From Candidatus Thorarchaeota archaeon (GTDB lineage: Archaea; Asgardarchaeota; Thorarchaeia; Thorarchaeales; Thorarchaeaceae): a stretch of DNA of 64,000 nucleotides. The notes under the pieces were generated by a model, which was given only the letters and a program-made list of their open reading frames with translations, was not told the origin of the DNA and made no database searches. Below are positions 43,989 through 54,375 of the stretch, one piece after another; the first letter of the stretch is position 1, and every line of letters begins with the position of its first letter. The stretch spans positions 142,396 through 206,395 of the forward strand of contig JAGSHN010000005.1 of the NCBI GenBank assembly GCA_029855935.1, written 5' to 3'. A program made the translations under genes and the position numbers.

Positions 43989-44101
43989 CGCCGGGGGAGG
44001 GATTTGTCCCAAGTTGGCCACAGTCCAACTCGTTTGAACCCTCGCGTGCGGAGCACACCAACTTAGCAGGCTGGCTCCTTACCAGGCTAGGAAACCCCGG
44101 C
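43989..44101 (-). tRNA. tRNA-Ser (anticodon GCT) with T-loop intron
   Basis: Class II tRNA. Acceptor GCCGGGG/CCCCGGC, anticodon stem CCAGC/GTTGG with loop CTGCTAA, long variable arm GTGC-TCC-GCAC, T-stem GAGGG/CCCTC; discriminator G and CCA are encoded. The T-loop is 37 nt. Removing 30 nt (44004-44033) restores TTCAAAT. The insert forms a bulge-helix-bulge: GTTC pairs with GGAC, AAA bulges on each side, and CGAGTTGG pairs with CCAACTTG. The site is between T-loop positions 58 and 59. A TGTTTAAG TATA box lies about 34 nt upstream. Confidence 0.92.
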
Positions 44102-44171
44102 AGCGTGACAAAGGCCCTTGAATCCTCTCTTAAACATTGCCGTAGTATCGCGGGTCAAAACTAGGTCTATG

Positions 44172-44490
44172 AGGTGCAGCGGCCCCTTGGCCTCGAGCGT
44201 CCCTCGCCTTGGCGCGATCTCGCACCTTTCTCGGAGCGGCTACCTCCGAGGCTCCACCACTCCTCCTTAGGGCTGTTCCCGCCAGGGCCTGACCCGGTTC
44301 GGAGGTCTAAGCCAATCCCAGCAGTCCTACAACCGCCGTTATGGCCGTGGCAGACTTCGGAGACCGCCCGTCATGGTCTAGTGCGAGGGCGCACAAGGCT
44401 TGGGTTTCGCCCTCAGCCTCGGTTACTGGTCCCGGCTATTGCCATACCGGTCACAGGTCGCGGCAAACGACCCGACCCTACCCGCTGCAA
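44172..44490 (-). ncRNA. ffs: Signal recognition particle RNA (7S RNA)
   Basis: On the minus strand the sequence has archaeal SRP RNA landmarks: a terminal helix pairing TGCAGCGG near the 5' end with CCGCTGCA near the 3' end, the Alu-domain pieces TGTGACCGGTATGGC and CAGTAACCGAGG, and in the S domain CCGAACCGGGTCAGG followed by GGGAACAGCCCTAA (helix 8). Length is about 320 nt. A TTTTTAGG box at about 44513-44519 predicts a start near 44490. In helix 8 the usual GGAA-type tetraloop reads TGGC. Ends are approximate. Confidence 0.87.
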
Positions 44491-44582
44491 TAGGAGGTTC
44501 GTGGACTTGTGCCTAAAAACGTTGTCAAACAGTAGGATTCTTACTCTATGAATCGTACCCGCAACGAGAGCCCAGATAGGAA

Positions 44583-44777
44583 GTGATTCTGACGGAACAG
44601 GGAGATGGGTCTCTGAGGCGACTAGTACTGCTGATATTGTTGATTCTGCTGCTGACATCTCCAGGAACGCTCTTGGTCTTTCTCTCGCTGGGACCGATGG
44701 ACCCATTGCCCCTATTGATTATGTGGCCAGTCGGCATTGCGTTCGTTGCATGGTGGATACGAAAGACACGGAGGTAG
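44583..44777 (+). CDS. Small membrane protein, two predicted segments
   Basis: A 64-residue frame from GTG 44583 (GATAGGAA just before it). It has two hydrophobic segments, LVLLILLILLLTSPGTLLVF and LPLLIMWPVGIAFVAWWI, and a basic end (RKTRR) that suggests a membrane orientation with the C-terminus inside. I recognise no family. It converges on rps7. The hydrophobic pattern argues for a real gene, but the small size leaves doubt. Confidence 0.45.
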   Translation: MILTEQGDGSLRRLVLLILLILLLTSPGTLLVFLSLGPMDPLPLLIMWPVGIAFVAWWIRKTRR

Positions 44778-44804
44778 TATGAGCGAAGAGGGCAATCCTC
44801 TACT

Positions 44805-45467
44805 CTACCGTGCCGACCGCGCGACACGCTCACGCTCATCTTTCCTGGCAATTGCAAAACTCGCGGAATCGCCCTTGTAAGCCAAGAGCAACTCGTCCAC
44901 GATGCACTCCTCATACGACTTGGCACTGTTATGGGCATTGCGGGTCGCTCCAACAGCAAGATACCGTAATGCGAGATCAATTCTTCGCTGAGGGGCAACA
45001 TCTACCGAGCGGGGATAGGCCATTCCACCATAGGATATTCGTGTTGTTTCTTCTGCGGGGGCGGCATTCTCCACAGCTGTGACTAGCACCTGAATGGGGT
45101 TGAGGCCCGTTCGGTGATCAATCATCTCGAAGACACGTCGTAGGATACCTATCGCACGGGCCTTCTTGCCAGAACCGCGACCAGTGCGCGTCTTCTTCTC
45201 TTTCCGCGAACCGGCATTCATTAGCTTGTTGACGAATCGTTCAACAATTGGTACTTTCGACTTGTGGAAACGGTGGTTGGCATGCCGACCAGCTGTGTGT
45301 GGTATCAGTACGGGTTTGAGAGATATGTATCGCTGGAGGCCGATATCGCGCACTTGAACCTCAGAGGGGTTCCACTTGCCGAATAGCAGGAGATGAGGTG
45401 TTTCATGTTTTGCATCGTCAGTCGTTTCAGATGACGCAGCAGGAGTCGTATGTTCTTTGTCGGACAT
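44805..45467 (-). CDS. rps7: Ribosomal protein S7 (uS7)
   Basis: Small-subunit head protein that nucleates assembly of the 3' domain. The archaeal-length sequence shows LLLFGKWNPSEVQVRDIGLQRYI, KVPIVERFVNKLMNAG, TGLNPIQVLVTAVENAAP, and RISYGGMAYPRSVDVAPQRRIDLALR. A low-complexity acidic N-terminus precedes the domain. ATG 45467 is 8 nt after GGTGA. It follows rps12 closely and is co-transcribed with it. Confidence 0.94.
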   Translation of the reverse strand: MSDKEHTTPAASSETTDDAKHETPHLLLFGKWNPSEVQVRDIGLQRYISLKPVLIPHTAGRHANHRFHKSKVPIVERFVNKLMNAGSRKEKKTRTGRGSGKKARAIGILRRVFEMIDHRTGLNPIQVLVTAVENAAPAEETTRISYGGMAYPRSVDVAPQRRIDLALRYLAVGATRNAHNSAKSYEECIVDELLLAYKGDSASFAIARKDERERVARSAR

Positions 45468-45481
45468 GACGTGCATCACCC

Positions 45482-45925
45482 TTATCTAATCGGTTTCTCG
45501 GCCTTGCCATAGATCAGCGACTCTAGACTGACACCATTGACCTTGAAGACGCGCCATCGAACACCAGGCAGATCACCGATAGCACCACCCATAGCGCCAC
45601 CAATCCCCTCGACTAACACGGTGTCATGCTCGTCGATGAACTTCAGGCCCCCATCACCGGGTACAAACGCCGTAATCTGCTTGCCGTTTTTTGAGAGCTG
45701 AACACGGACGCACTTGCGGATTGCAGAGTTGGGCTGTTTGCTCTCGACGCCCACTTTCTCCAGCACAATTCCCCTCGCCTGAGGAGCGCCCTCTAGTGGA
45801 TCGGTCTTCCGCTTCAGCTTGAGCATTCGTCTCTTGTAGCTCGACTTCTTCCAGCGAAACCTCTTTCGCTTGACTCGGAGGGGTCGCGCTGCAAACTCTC
45901 CTAGCGGACTCTTGGACCTGGTCAC
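45482..45925 (-). CDS. rps12: Ribosomal protein S12 (uS12)
   Basis: Decoding-centre protein of 147 residues: [18 protein letters not shown], the conserved [27 protein letters not shown], and [18 protein letters not shown] 45925 has GAGGT 7 nt upstream. It is the first gene after its own promoter at 45993-46005, so rps12-rps7 can be expressed apart from the rpo genes. Confidence 0.95.
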   Translation of the reverse strand: MTRSKSPLGEFAARPLRVKRKRFRWKKSSYKRRMLKLKRKTDPLEGAPQARGIVLEKVGVESKQPNSAIRKCVRVQLSKNGKQITAFVPGDGGLKFIDEHDTVLVEGIGGAMGGAIGDLPGVRWRVFKVNGVSLESLIYGKAEKPIR

Positions 45926-45992
45926 ATAATCTACCTCTGTCGAGATTTGTGGCTTAACGTATGGATGGTTCAGTGCTTCGCCCTGTCATAGA

Positions 45993-46005
45993 CTTAAAAG
46001 GATTA
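45993..46005 (-). promoter_or_regulatory. Promoter of rps12-rps7
   Basis: Minus-strand TAATCCTTTTAAG, a BRE-like AATCC plus TATA-like TTTTAA, about 70 nt before the rps12 start. It lies in the gap after the nusA stop and predicts a transcript start near 45971. Confidence 0.65.
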
Positions 46006-46039
46006 TGAACATGACCCATCCTTGATGATAGAGGAGGGC

Positions 46040-46474
46040 TCACACTATTACCACATTGTCGAGGCCGAAATGGCGTTTGGCAAGTATTCGGGCCCGCGCT
46101 ACGTTCCGCCCATCACGGCCGATGGCTATTCCACGATCCTCTTCTTTGACCGTGACTTGGGCAATACGGGCTCCATTCCGACCACGGACTATCTTGACCT
46201 CTTCCACACGAGCAGGCGAGAGGGCACCCTTGACGAACTCCTCGGGCGTGTCGGCCATTTCCACAACATCAATGACCCTTCCGAAGGCCTCTGATGCATT
46301 TCGGACATTCGCACCACCACGACCTATTGCACGACCAAGCTGTTTCGGACGAACAACGAAAATCAGGCGGTTGGCCTCGTCGTCCCTGACAACATCCACC
46401 GCAGAGGCGCCAGTAATACGCTCAAATGTTGCTATGAGGGCCATGTCCTCCATAGAGAGTCGCACCCGAGGCAT
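46040..46474 (-). CDS. nusA: NusA-like KH-domain transcription factor
   Basis: Archaeal NusA consists only of the two KH domains, and this 144-residue protein matches: KH1 with GRAIGRGGANVRNA and KH2 with GIAIGRDGRNVARA, each with the GxxG loop. It likely binds RNA during elongation or antitermination. It follows rpl30e and precedes rps12, the standard archaeal order. Confidence 0.93.
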   Translation of the reverse strand: MPRVRLSMEDMALIATFERITGASAVDVVRDDEANRLIFVVRPKQLGRAIGRGGANVRNASEAFGRVIDVVEMADTPEEFVKGALSPARVEEVKIVRGRNGARIAQVTVKEEDRGIAIGRDGRNVARARILAKRHFGLDNVVIV

Positions 46475-46483
46475 ATGACCGCC

Positions 46484-46771
46484 TCACACCATCTCTAGAA
46501 TCTTAGAGTCACCAGGATCGATTATTGCAATGGCTGACACCATAAAGGGTTTCCCGATGACTTCGCCAAGATCCCAAGAGGTGCCATTGAATTTGTAGAC
46601 CCGGGTGTTGGTCATCTGTGCATACCGTTCGATGTCCTCGTAGTGCTCTCGGGGGCAATTAGAGGCGACAACTATTAGCTTGGCCGCTCCCTTTCTCAAC
46701 GCATCAATTGATGACCTTGCGCCAATTCGGCACTGGCCCGTACTTACTGCACTTGCAATCGGCTGATTCAT
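46484..46771 (-). CDS. rpl30e: Ribosomal protein L30e (eL30)
   Basis: Large-subunit protein of the L7Ae fold, 95 residues from ATG 46771. Seen: AVSTGQCRIGARSSIDALRKGAAKLIVVASNCP, the ERYAQMTNTRVYKFNG segment and VSAIAIIDPGDS. The frame is open to 46810. A GCATTAAAACC TATA element at about 46845-46855 gives rpl30e-nusA its own promoter, with a transcript start near 46822. Confidence 0.92.
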   Translation of the reverse strand: MNQPIASAVSTGQCRIGARSSIDALRKGAAKLIVVASNCPREHYEDIERYAQMTNTRVYKFNGTSWDLGEVIGKPFMVSAIAIIDPGDSKILEMV

Positions 46772-46903
46772 GCTCAATTCTGATGACCTCACATCATAAT
46801 TATCATTCATTCCACTGGATGGCCAACCCGACCAAACCAGTTATGGTTTTAATGCTTGCGCCGCGACACATCTTGGGGAAACTGTTATCTATGAGTGTCA
46901 TCA

Positions 46904-48103
<1,200 letters not shown>

Positions 48104-48109
48104 TCACTC

Positions 48110-50767
48110 CTACTCAATCCTGCTCTTACCAAGAACTTTCTCGATGGCGATATCAATGTTGACGGCACGCCCGTGGTCAGATTTGCTCGGATCGACACCG
48201 TCATCCCCAAACTTGAACTGAACTATACGGCCGCTTGCAGTGCGAACCGTCTGATCCGTTTCCACCTTGAGGTCCTGAAGGGCCGTCATCAGTCGACGTT
48301 GCATGTAACCCGATGTGGATGTTCTCACAGCCGTGTCCACAAGACCCTCTCGCCCTCCAGCAGCGTGGAACCAGTACTCAATGGGATCGAGACCCCTCTT
48401 GTAGCTCGATGTGACGAATCCCCTAGCCCGGGCCCCCAGATCGCCCTTCTCAAAGTGGGGCAGGGTCCGGCCTTTGTAGCCGCGTTTGATTCTCTCTCCA
48501 CGAACAGCCTGCTGGCCAACGACTGCGGCCATCTGGGAGAGGTTGAGGCGTGAGCCTCGCGCACCAGTCTGGGCCATTATCACAGCAGAGTTCTCCAAGC
48601 CAAGATGCTCGCCAGCAATCTCGCCTGCCGAGTCACGGGCCTCTGCAAGTGTGGCCATAATCCGCTGTTCCAGAGTTTCAAGCAGAGTCTGGCCAGGGTT
48701 GGCATCGAGCTCACCACGCTTGTAAATCTCAATGAGCTGATTCACCTTCTCCTCGGCCTGCTCCAAGATGACCTTGATACGCTCTTCGGCCTCCCGTGGC
48801 AACGTGACATCATCGAGACCCATTGAAAAGCCGCGATCGGTGATTAGGCGGACGAGGAGTCGACCCACAGAGTCCATGAACTTCCGCGCGGCCGTTGGAC
48901 CCTTCTCCTTGATGATTCGGTGGAACAGAGAGTCGGGTTCACCTGCACCGAATGCCTTCTCGTCAACAACGCCGAACTCCAAGTTGCCGTCGCGGACCAC
49001 AACATAGGCATCGTATTCACAGTCCTCCCGCTTGCAGACCGCGCACTTGCGACATATGTTGGCCTTGAATGAGATGTTGATTCCCTCAGGTACAAACATG
49101 CTAAAGATCTGCTTGCCGGTCCACAAGCGCACCGGGGCCTTGATTGCAGGCTCCGGCAACTTTCCCTCGAACCCTGTGACGGCCATGAGCTGGTTCACGC
49201 GGTCTAGAGTGAACAGGCTCGATTTTCGGGTCAATAGAAAAGCGGCAGAGATATAGTCCTGAAGAGCGCCGATGATTGGTCCGCCGTACCTCGGGGACAG
49301 TATCTGCTCCTGAACACGCATCAGCACACGGGCCTCGGCACGAGCCTCTTCAGATTGAGGGACATGGAGGTTCATCTCATCGCCATCGAAGTCTGCGTTA
49401 TATGGTGGACAGACGTATAGGGATAATCTAAAGGTGCGGTATGGCATTACCCGGACCTCGTGCGCCATTATCGACATGCGGTGCAACGACGGCTGTCTGT
49501 TGAAGAGAACTATATCGCCATCTGCAAGGTGCCGCTCGACTATGAACCCTGGCTCGATGGTATTGGCGATGATTGTCCGGTCCTTGACAAAGCGCAGGTC
49601 GACTCGTCTTCCGTCAGTACGGATAAGGTAATTGGCACCTGGGTGTCTATCAGGCCCGCGGATGACGAGCTCTTTCATTTCCTCGATGTTCCACTCGGTG
49701 ACACGCTGCGGTATTGTCAGAATCTTTGCTATCTCCTCCGGGACGCCCACCTCGTTCATACTGAGATTGGGGTCTGGTGAGATGACAGTACGAGCGGAGA
49801 AGTCCACCCTCTTGCCGGAGAGGTTAGAGCGGAAGCGACCCTCCTTTCCCTTTAGACGCTGAGCCAAAGTGCGCAGTGCGCGGCCCGATCTGTGTCGTGC
49901 AGGGGGGATACCACTCACGCCGTTATCAAAGTACGTCGTCACGTGATACTGGAGCAGCTCCCATAGATCCTCTACAATGAGGGCTGGAGCGCCAGCGTCC
50001 AGGTTCTCTCGCAGACGTTGGTTTATTCGGATGATATCGATTAGTTTGTGGGAGAGATCATCCTCAGAGCGGACGCCGCTCTCAAGAGTGATTGACGGAC
50101 GGACTGTGACAGGAGGAACAGGGAGCACCGTGAGAATTGCCCATTCTAGACGGGCGGCGTTTGGATTGATTCCCATCAGGCGATAGTCGTCATCTGTGAT
50201 GTTCTCTAGGCGTTCACGAATGTCGATGGGTGTGAGCCTCACAGAACCCGCCTCACCAATCTCATAGATGGAGGTCGGTTTCTCAAGCTTCAGCTTCAGC
50301 TGTTCGGCGCCACAGTGAGGACACGTCTTGACCTTGGCAGCACGCTTGAGAATCTCCTTCGAAAGTACTGAAGTCCGCTCTCCTATCTCGGGATATCGTT
50401 TGAAGAGCTGTTTGAACTCCTCAATCTCATCGTCGCTCAGAAGAAGACGATTGCATTCACGACACGTGGCTCGGAGAACCTTATGTATGACTTTGGCATA
50501 TCCCTCATGCATCACTGGTCGAGCGAGCTCTATGTGACCGAAATGTCCGGGACAGTTGCCGACACGATTGCCACAGGTCTTACACCTTTGACCGGGATCA
50601 ATCACACCGAGACGCGGGTCCATTATTCCCGACTCTATGGGATAGCCATCTTCGTCATACGTGTCAGCGACGACTATCTGCGCAACCGACATCTTGCGGA
50701 TATCGTCGGGCGAGAGGAGCCCAAACTCAACTGCATCAATCTTTTTGATACTAAGTCCAGACAACAT
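48110..50767 (-). CDS. rpoA1: RNA polymerase subunit A'
   Basis: N-terminal two-thirds of the largest subunit, including the active site. The 885-residue protein has the clamp zinc sites (CKTCGNRVGNCPGHFGHIEL and CRECNRLL...CPHCGAEQ), the lid and rudder region KGKEGRFRSNLSGKRVDFSAR, and the magnesium-binding NADFDGDEMNLHVPQ. Residues MAQTGARGSRLNLSQM and GQQAVRG lie near the bridge helix. It begins right after the rpoB stop. Confidence 0.97.
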   Translation of the reverse strand: MLSGLSIKKIDAVEFGLLSPDDIRKMSVAQIVVADTYDEDGYPIESGIMDPRLGVIDPGQRCKTCGNRVGNCPGHFGHIELARPVMHEGYAKVIHKVLRATCRECNRLLLSDDEIEEFKQLFKRYPEIGERTSVLSKEILKRAAKVKTCPHCGAEQLKLKLEKPTSIYEIGEAGSVRLTPIDIRERLENITDDDYRLMGINPNAARLEWAILTVLPVPPVTVRPSITLESGVRSEDDLSHKLIDIIRINQRLRENLDAGAPALIVEDLWELLQYHVTTYFDNGVSGIPPARHRSGRALRTLAQRLKGKEGRFRSNLSGKRVDFSARTVISPDPNLSMNEVGVPEEIAKILTIPQRVTEWNIEEMKELVIRGPDRHPGANYLIRTDGRRVDLRFVKDRTIIANTIEPGFIVERHLADGDIVLFNRQPSLHRMSIMAHEVRVMPYRTFRLSLYVCPPYNADFDGDEMNLHVPQSEEARAEARVLMRVQEQILSPRYGGPIIGALQDYISAAFLLTRKSSLFTLDRVNQLMAVTGFEGKLPEPAIKAPVRLWTGKQIFSMFVPEGINISFKANICRKCAVCKREDCEYDAYVVVRDGNLEFGVVDEKAFGAGEPDSLFHRIIKEKGPTAARKFMDSVGRLLVRLITDRGFSMGLDDVTLPREAEERIKVILEQAEEKVNQLIEIYKRGELDANPGQTLLETLEQRIMATLAEARDSAGEIAGEHLGLENSAVIMAQTGARGSRLNLSQMAAVVGQQAVRGERIKRGYKGRTLPHFEKGDLGARARGFVTSSYKRGLDPIEYWFHAAGGREGLVDTAVRTSTSGYMQRRLMTALQDLKVETDQTVRTASGRIVQFKFGDDGVDPSKSDHGRAVNIDIAIEKVLGKSRIE

Positions 50768-50768
50768 C

Positions 50769-53700
50769 TCAAATCAACTCCTTCAGGCGTAGTCTGCAGG
50801 CAAGACCCAATGACATCATCTCTTGTATGAGAAGCTTGAATGCATAAGAAACGACAACACTGCTGATCTTGGCATTCGGGCCGCAGATAGGACAATAGTA
50901 GATGTCCTTGTTACGATCGTAAACACCGATGAGGCCACACTGCTCACAGACAAGCATATTACTCTTGTCCGACTCATCAAGGAGGCGGCCCTTGAGCAGG
51001 ATTGCGGCTCCGTGGCCTATCAGCACGTCGCGCTCCATCTCACCGAAGCGCAGACCTCCCTCTCGAGCGCGTCCCTCGGTCGGCTGCCTTGTAAGAATCT
51101 GGACCGGACCTCGTGCCCGTGCATGAATCTTGTCTGCCACCATATGATGGAGCTTCTGATAGAAGATTGCACCTATGAAGACTGTAGTCTGCAGCCGCTC
51201 TCCAGTGATGCCGGAGTACATGGTTTCGCGGCCATTGTACTGGAAACCATGCTCTTGGAGAATCTTGAACAGTTCCTCCTCTGTCACCCCTGAGAAGGGG
51301 GTTGCATCTTGTTGCTTGCCCTCAAGACAGGCTGCTTTTCCCGCAATCATCTCAAGAATCTGACCGATTGTCATTCTGCTTGGTATCGCATGCGGATTAA
51401 TAATGAGGTCTGGGACAACACCATCCTCTGTGAAGGGCACATCCTCCTGGGGAACGATGTAGCCGATCACACCCTTCTGACCATGCCGCGAGGCATATTT
51501 GTCGCCCAGTTCCGGAATCCGCAGGTCACGGACCTTGACCTTGACGAGCCTATTGCCATCTATGGTTTCCGTAAGTATCACACGGTCTACAACTCCCGAC
51601 TCGCCGTGCCGGACAGCAACGGACGTTTCCCTTCGGTTTGGAGATGTTATCTCGAACTCAGAGAACTCCTCAAGGAATCGCGGAGGAGATGTCCTGCCGA
51701 TGAGAACATCGCCTCCCTGTACCTCGACCTCCGTTTCAATTATGCCATCATCGCCGAGATTGCGGTAGGCCTCGGATGCTCTGTATCCTCGGACACTTCT
51801 GTCGGGGATTGTGAACTTGTCCTCTTGACCACCAGGGTACTTCCGCTCCTCACTCTCGTAGACACGGATGAACGTACTACGACCTAGGCCTCTCTCGATG
51901 GACGCCTTGTTCATGATGAGGGCGTCCTCAATATTGTAGCCTTCGAAGGAGAGAATTGCAACGATGAAGTTCTGCCCCGCGGGCCGCTCCTCATATCCGA
52001 TTGAGTCCATAGCCCGTGTCTTGACAAGTGGCACCTGTGGATAGTGAAAGAAGTGTGAGCGTGTGTCAGCGCGATAGGCGAAATTGGAGGCGGGGACGCC
52101 CACAGACTGCTTTGCCATTCCTGCCATGTACACGTTCCGTGGAGACTGATTGTGTTCGGGGAATGGGATGAGAGCCGCAGAGATTCCCAAGATGGTCGAG
52201 GGGACGATCTCAAGGTGAGTTGTTTTCGGCCCGATCTCCTCTGGATACATAGCGATGAGGGTGTTCTCTTCCTCCTCTGCATCTAGAAACTCCACAATTC
52301 CATTCCGAACTAGGTCCTGGAAGCCCCACTCACCCTCCTCAATCATTCTGATGTGTTCGTCCGTCAGCCGACTCTTACCGTTCTCAACGACAATAAGAGG
52401 CCTGCGCACACGACCAGCATCACAATTGACCTGAACCTCATGTGTGTCCTCATAATAGGCAATGTTGACCTCATAGTCAATCTCACCCGCACGGCGTTTC
52501 TGCCGGATCGTCTTCACGAGGACCTGGGGCGCCGGATGTACGCCGACCAGCCGGCCGTTCAGAAAGACGTCGGCCCACTTACTGCTTCGCTTGCCCCGGC
52601 GCTGCTCGATAGGTTCGACCTCGGCCCTGAAGAGAGCTCGTTCTACGGCTTCCTCATCGGTGCCAACAGAGATGTATGCCATCATTGCTAGGTTCTTGAC
52701 AAGCCCGCAGTTCGGTCCCTCCGGGGTTTCATTGGGGCAGATCTTGCCCCAGTGTGTGGCATGCAGGTCACGTGCCTCGAAGTGGGGCTGCGACCGTGAC
52801 AGTGGCGAAACCACACGGCGCAGGTGTGACAACGAGGAGATGTAGTTGGTCCTATCGAGGAGCTGAGAAACACCTGCTTTTCCGCCCACCCAGTTTCCCG
52901 TTGCGAGGGCATGTTTCAGACGCTGTGTGATGACATCGGCACGGACCGCAGTACGAATGTTCGGTTTTCGTCCGCGCACAGCTGTACGCTCCAACTGATA
53001 CTTGATGTCACGTGTAAGGGAGTATAGTGCCACGCGGAACAGCGACATCAGAAGATCGCCGCTCAGCTTGAGCCGCTTGTTCGCATAGTGGTCCTTGTCG
53101 TCAGGCTGGCGCTTCCCCAGCACGAGCTCCAATAGACGTTCGACCATCTGACCTAGGTAGTAGGCCTTCTTGATACGATGCTCTGGCTCAGTGCCTATGT
53201 GGGGCAGAAGATATCTATCGAGAACCTTCTCGGCGCGTGCCAGACGGTATTCCTTGGTCTGGCCCACGGCCACACGTTTCCCTATGTAGTCCAGCGCATT
53301 CTCACGGGTAGAACCCTTCTCCGCATCCGGACCAGCATTTATGGGCGCGGACTGCTCAATGGTGACAATCAGTTCGGTCTGAATCTCCTCATCATCTGAG
53401 ATTACCTCGACTATCTCGCGGTCCGATTCCAGCCCCAGAGCCTTCATCAGAATTGCAAGCGGAATCTTGCCGGGGACGGAGGGGAAGGACACACGAAGCT
53501 CACCTGTGCGTTTACGCTCAATCGTCACCGGAGCACGGAACCCTCTCGATGTGGAGAAGACCTTTGCCACGTGTGTGTATCCAGAGGACTTGCTCGCCTC
53601 CTCAATGAGGATTCTGTTTGGCGCCAAATCCTCTTGTGTGACAAGAACCCGCTCAGATCCATTGATTATGAAGTATCCACCAGGATCACGGGGGTCCTCT

Positions 53701-54203
53701 CCATGTTTAATCAACTCCTCGTCGCTCATTCCATAGAGTAGGCACTTTTCACTGCGCAGCATTATCGGCAGGTCACCAATGTAGATCTTCAGAGTTTCCA
53801 ACCGCGTTGTAACAGAGCCCTCCTTCTTTACGGGAGTCATCTCGAGATACAATTTGCTTGCGTACGTCAGGTTGCGAATTCTCGCCTCCAGAGGATAGAG
53901 AGGATGTTCGCTCCCGTCAGCCTCCCGAACAGAAGGCGGTTCAACGTAGATCTTGCCCAGCTCGACATAGTAGCCTTCTACCTTGGGCGTGATTCTGCCA
54001 ACGCTGTCTACTACTTCTTGTAGCTCGTATTTCACGAAGCGATTGAAGGAATCAAGATGTTGACCTACAAGACCTCTATCCTTGAAGTATGCCTCGATTA
54101 TCGGCCAGTACTTCTGACGCTCTTCTGTGCCCAACTTGTCACCACACACCTCGGCCGTGAAAGGCGGGGGAACTACTGCTGTCTTGATTGCTTCCCAGTG
54201 CAT
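50769..54203 (-). CDS. rpoB: RNA polymerase subunit B (unsplit)
   Basis: Second-largest RNA polymerase subunit, here a single 1144-residue chain; some euryarchaea split it. Seen: protrusion and lobe region with GGYFIINGSERVLVTQED, the fork segment HWGKICPNETPEGPNCGLVKN, EERPAGQNFIVAILSFEGYN, IPELGDKYASRHGQKGVIG, and a C-terminal zinc site, CEQCGLIGVYD...YYCPICG. rpoH, which precedes rpoB in most archaea, is absent: tRNA-Lys lies upstream instead. Confidence 0.97.
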   Translation of the reverse strand: MHWEAIKTAVVPPPFTAEVCGDKLGTEERQKYWPIIEAYFKDRGLVGQHLDSFNRFVKYELQEVVDSVGRITPKVEGYYVELGKIYVEPPSVREADGSEHPLYPLEARIRNLTYASKLYLEMTPVKKEGSVTTRLETLKIYIGDLPIMLRSEKCLLYGMSDEELIKHGEDPRDPGGYFIINGSERVLVTQEDLAPNRILIEEASKSSGYTHVAKVFSTSRGFRAPVTIERKRTGELRVSFPSVPGKIPLAILMKALGLESDREIVEVISDDEEIQTELIVTIEQSAPINAGPDAEKGSTRENALDYIGKRVAVGQTKEYRLARAEKVLDRYLLPHIGTEPEHRIKKAYYLGQMVERLLELVLGKRQPDDKDHYANKRLKLSGDLLMSLFRVALYSLTRDIKYQLERTAVRGRKPNIRTAVRADVITQRLKHALATGNWVGGKAGVSQLLDRTNYISSLSHLRRVVSPLSRSQPHFEARDLHATHWGKICPNETPEGPNCGLVKNLAMMAYISVGTDEEAVERALFRAEVEPIEQRRGKRSSKWADVFLNGRLVGVHPAPQVLVKTIRQKRRAGEIDYEVNIAYYEDTHEVQVNCDAGRVRRPLIVVENGKSRLTDEHIRMIEEGEWGFQDLVRNGIVEFLDAEEEENTLIAMYPEEIGPKTTHLEIVPSTILGISAALIPFPEHNQSPRNVYMAGMAKQSVGVPASNFAYRADTRSHFFHYPQVPLVKTRAMDSIGYEERPAGQNFIVAILSFEGYNIEDALIMNKASIERGLGRSTFIRVYESEERKYPGGQEDKFTIPDRSVRGYRASEAYRNLGDDGIIETEVEVQGGDVLIGRTSPPRFLEEFSEFEITSPNRRETSVAVRHGESGVVDRVILTETIDGNRLVKVKVRDLRIPELGDKYASRHGQKGVIGYIVPQEDVPFTEDGVVPDLIINPHAIPSRMTIGQILEMIAGKAACLEGKQQDATPFSGVTEEELFKILQEHGFQYNGRETMYSGITGERLQTTVFIGAIFYQKLHHMVADKIHARARGPVQILTRQPTEGRAREGGLRFGEMERDVLIGHGAAILLKGRLLDESDKSNMLVCEQCGLIGVYDRNKDIYYCPICGPNAKISSVVVSYAFKLLIQEMMSLGLACRLRLKELI

Positions 54204-54301
54204 GAACCCATAGAAAGTCGAGTTCCATCATAGACCGCAATAGCCGCCCCGCATGCTTTGCTCTTCTGGGCTACCGCATCCCATCCTGCAAGGACCAATG
54301 G

Positions 54302-54375
54302 CGGGCTCGGCGGGATTTGAACCCGCGGCCATCAGGTTAAAAGCCTGCTGCGCTACCTGGCTGCGCCACGAGCCC
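54302..54375 (-). tRNA. tRNA-Lys (anticodon TTT)
   Basis: Intronless cloverleaf: acceptor GGGCTCG/CGAGCCC, D-arm with GGTAGC, anticodon loop CTTTTAA, T-arm GCGGG TTCAAAT CCCGC. Discriminator G and CCA are encoded (CCA at 54299-54301). It lies 98 nt before rpoB on the same strand. The AATCCTTTTA element 130 nt upstream may drive both. Confidence 0.93.

Noticed and set aside
44172..44490. RNase P RNA as an alternative identity
   Set aside because: The GGGTCAGG and AACAGCCCTAA helix-8 signature, the TGTGACCGG Alu-domain element and the long closing helix fit SRP RNA, not RNase P.
44174..44551. Plus-strand 125-codon frame across the SRP RNA
   Set aside because: It is antisense to a structured RNA; its Pro/Arg-rich translation reflects GC-rich stems.
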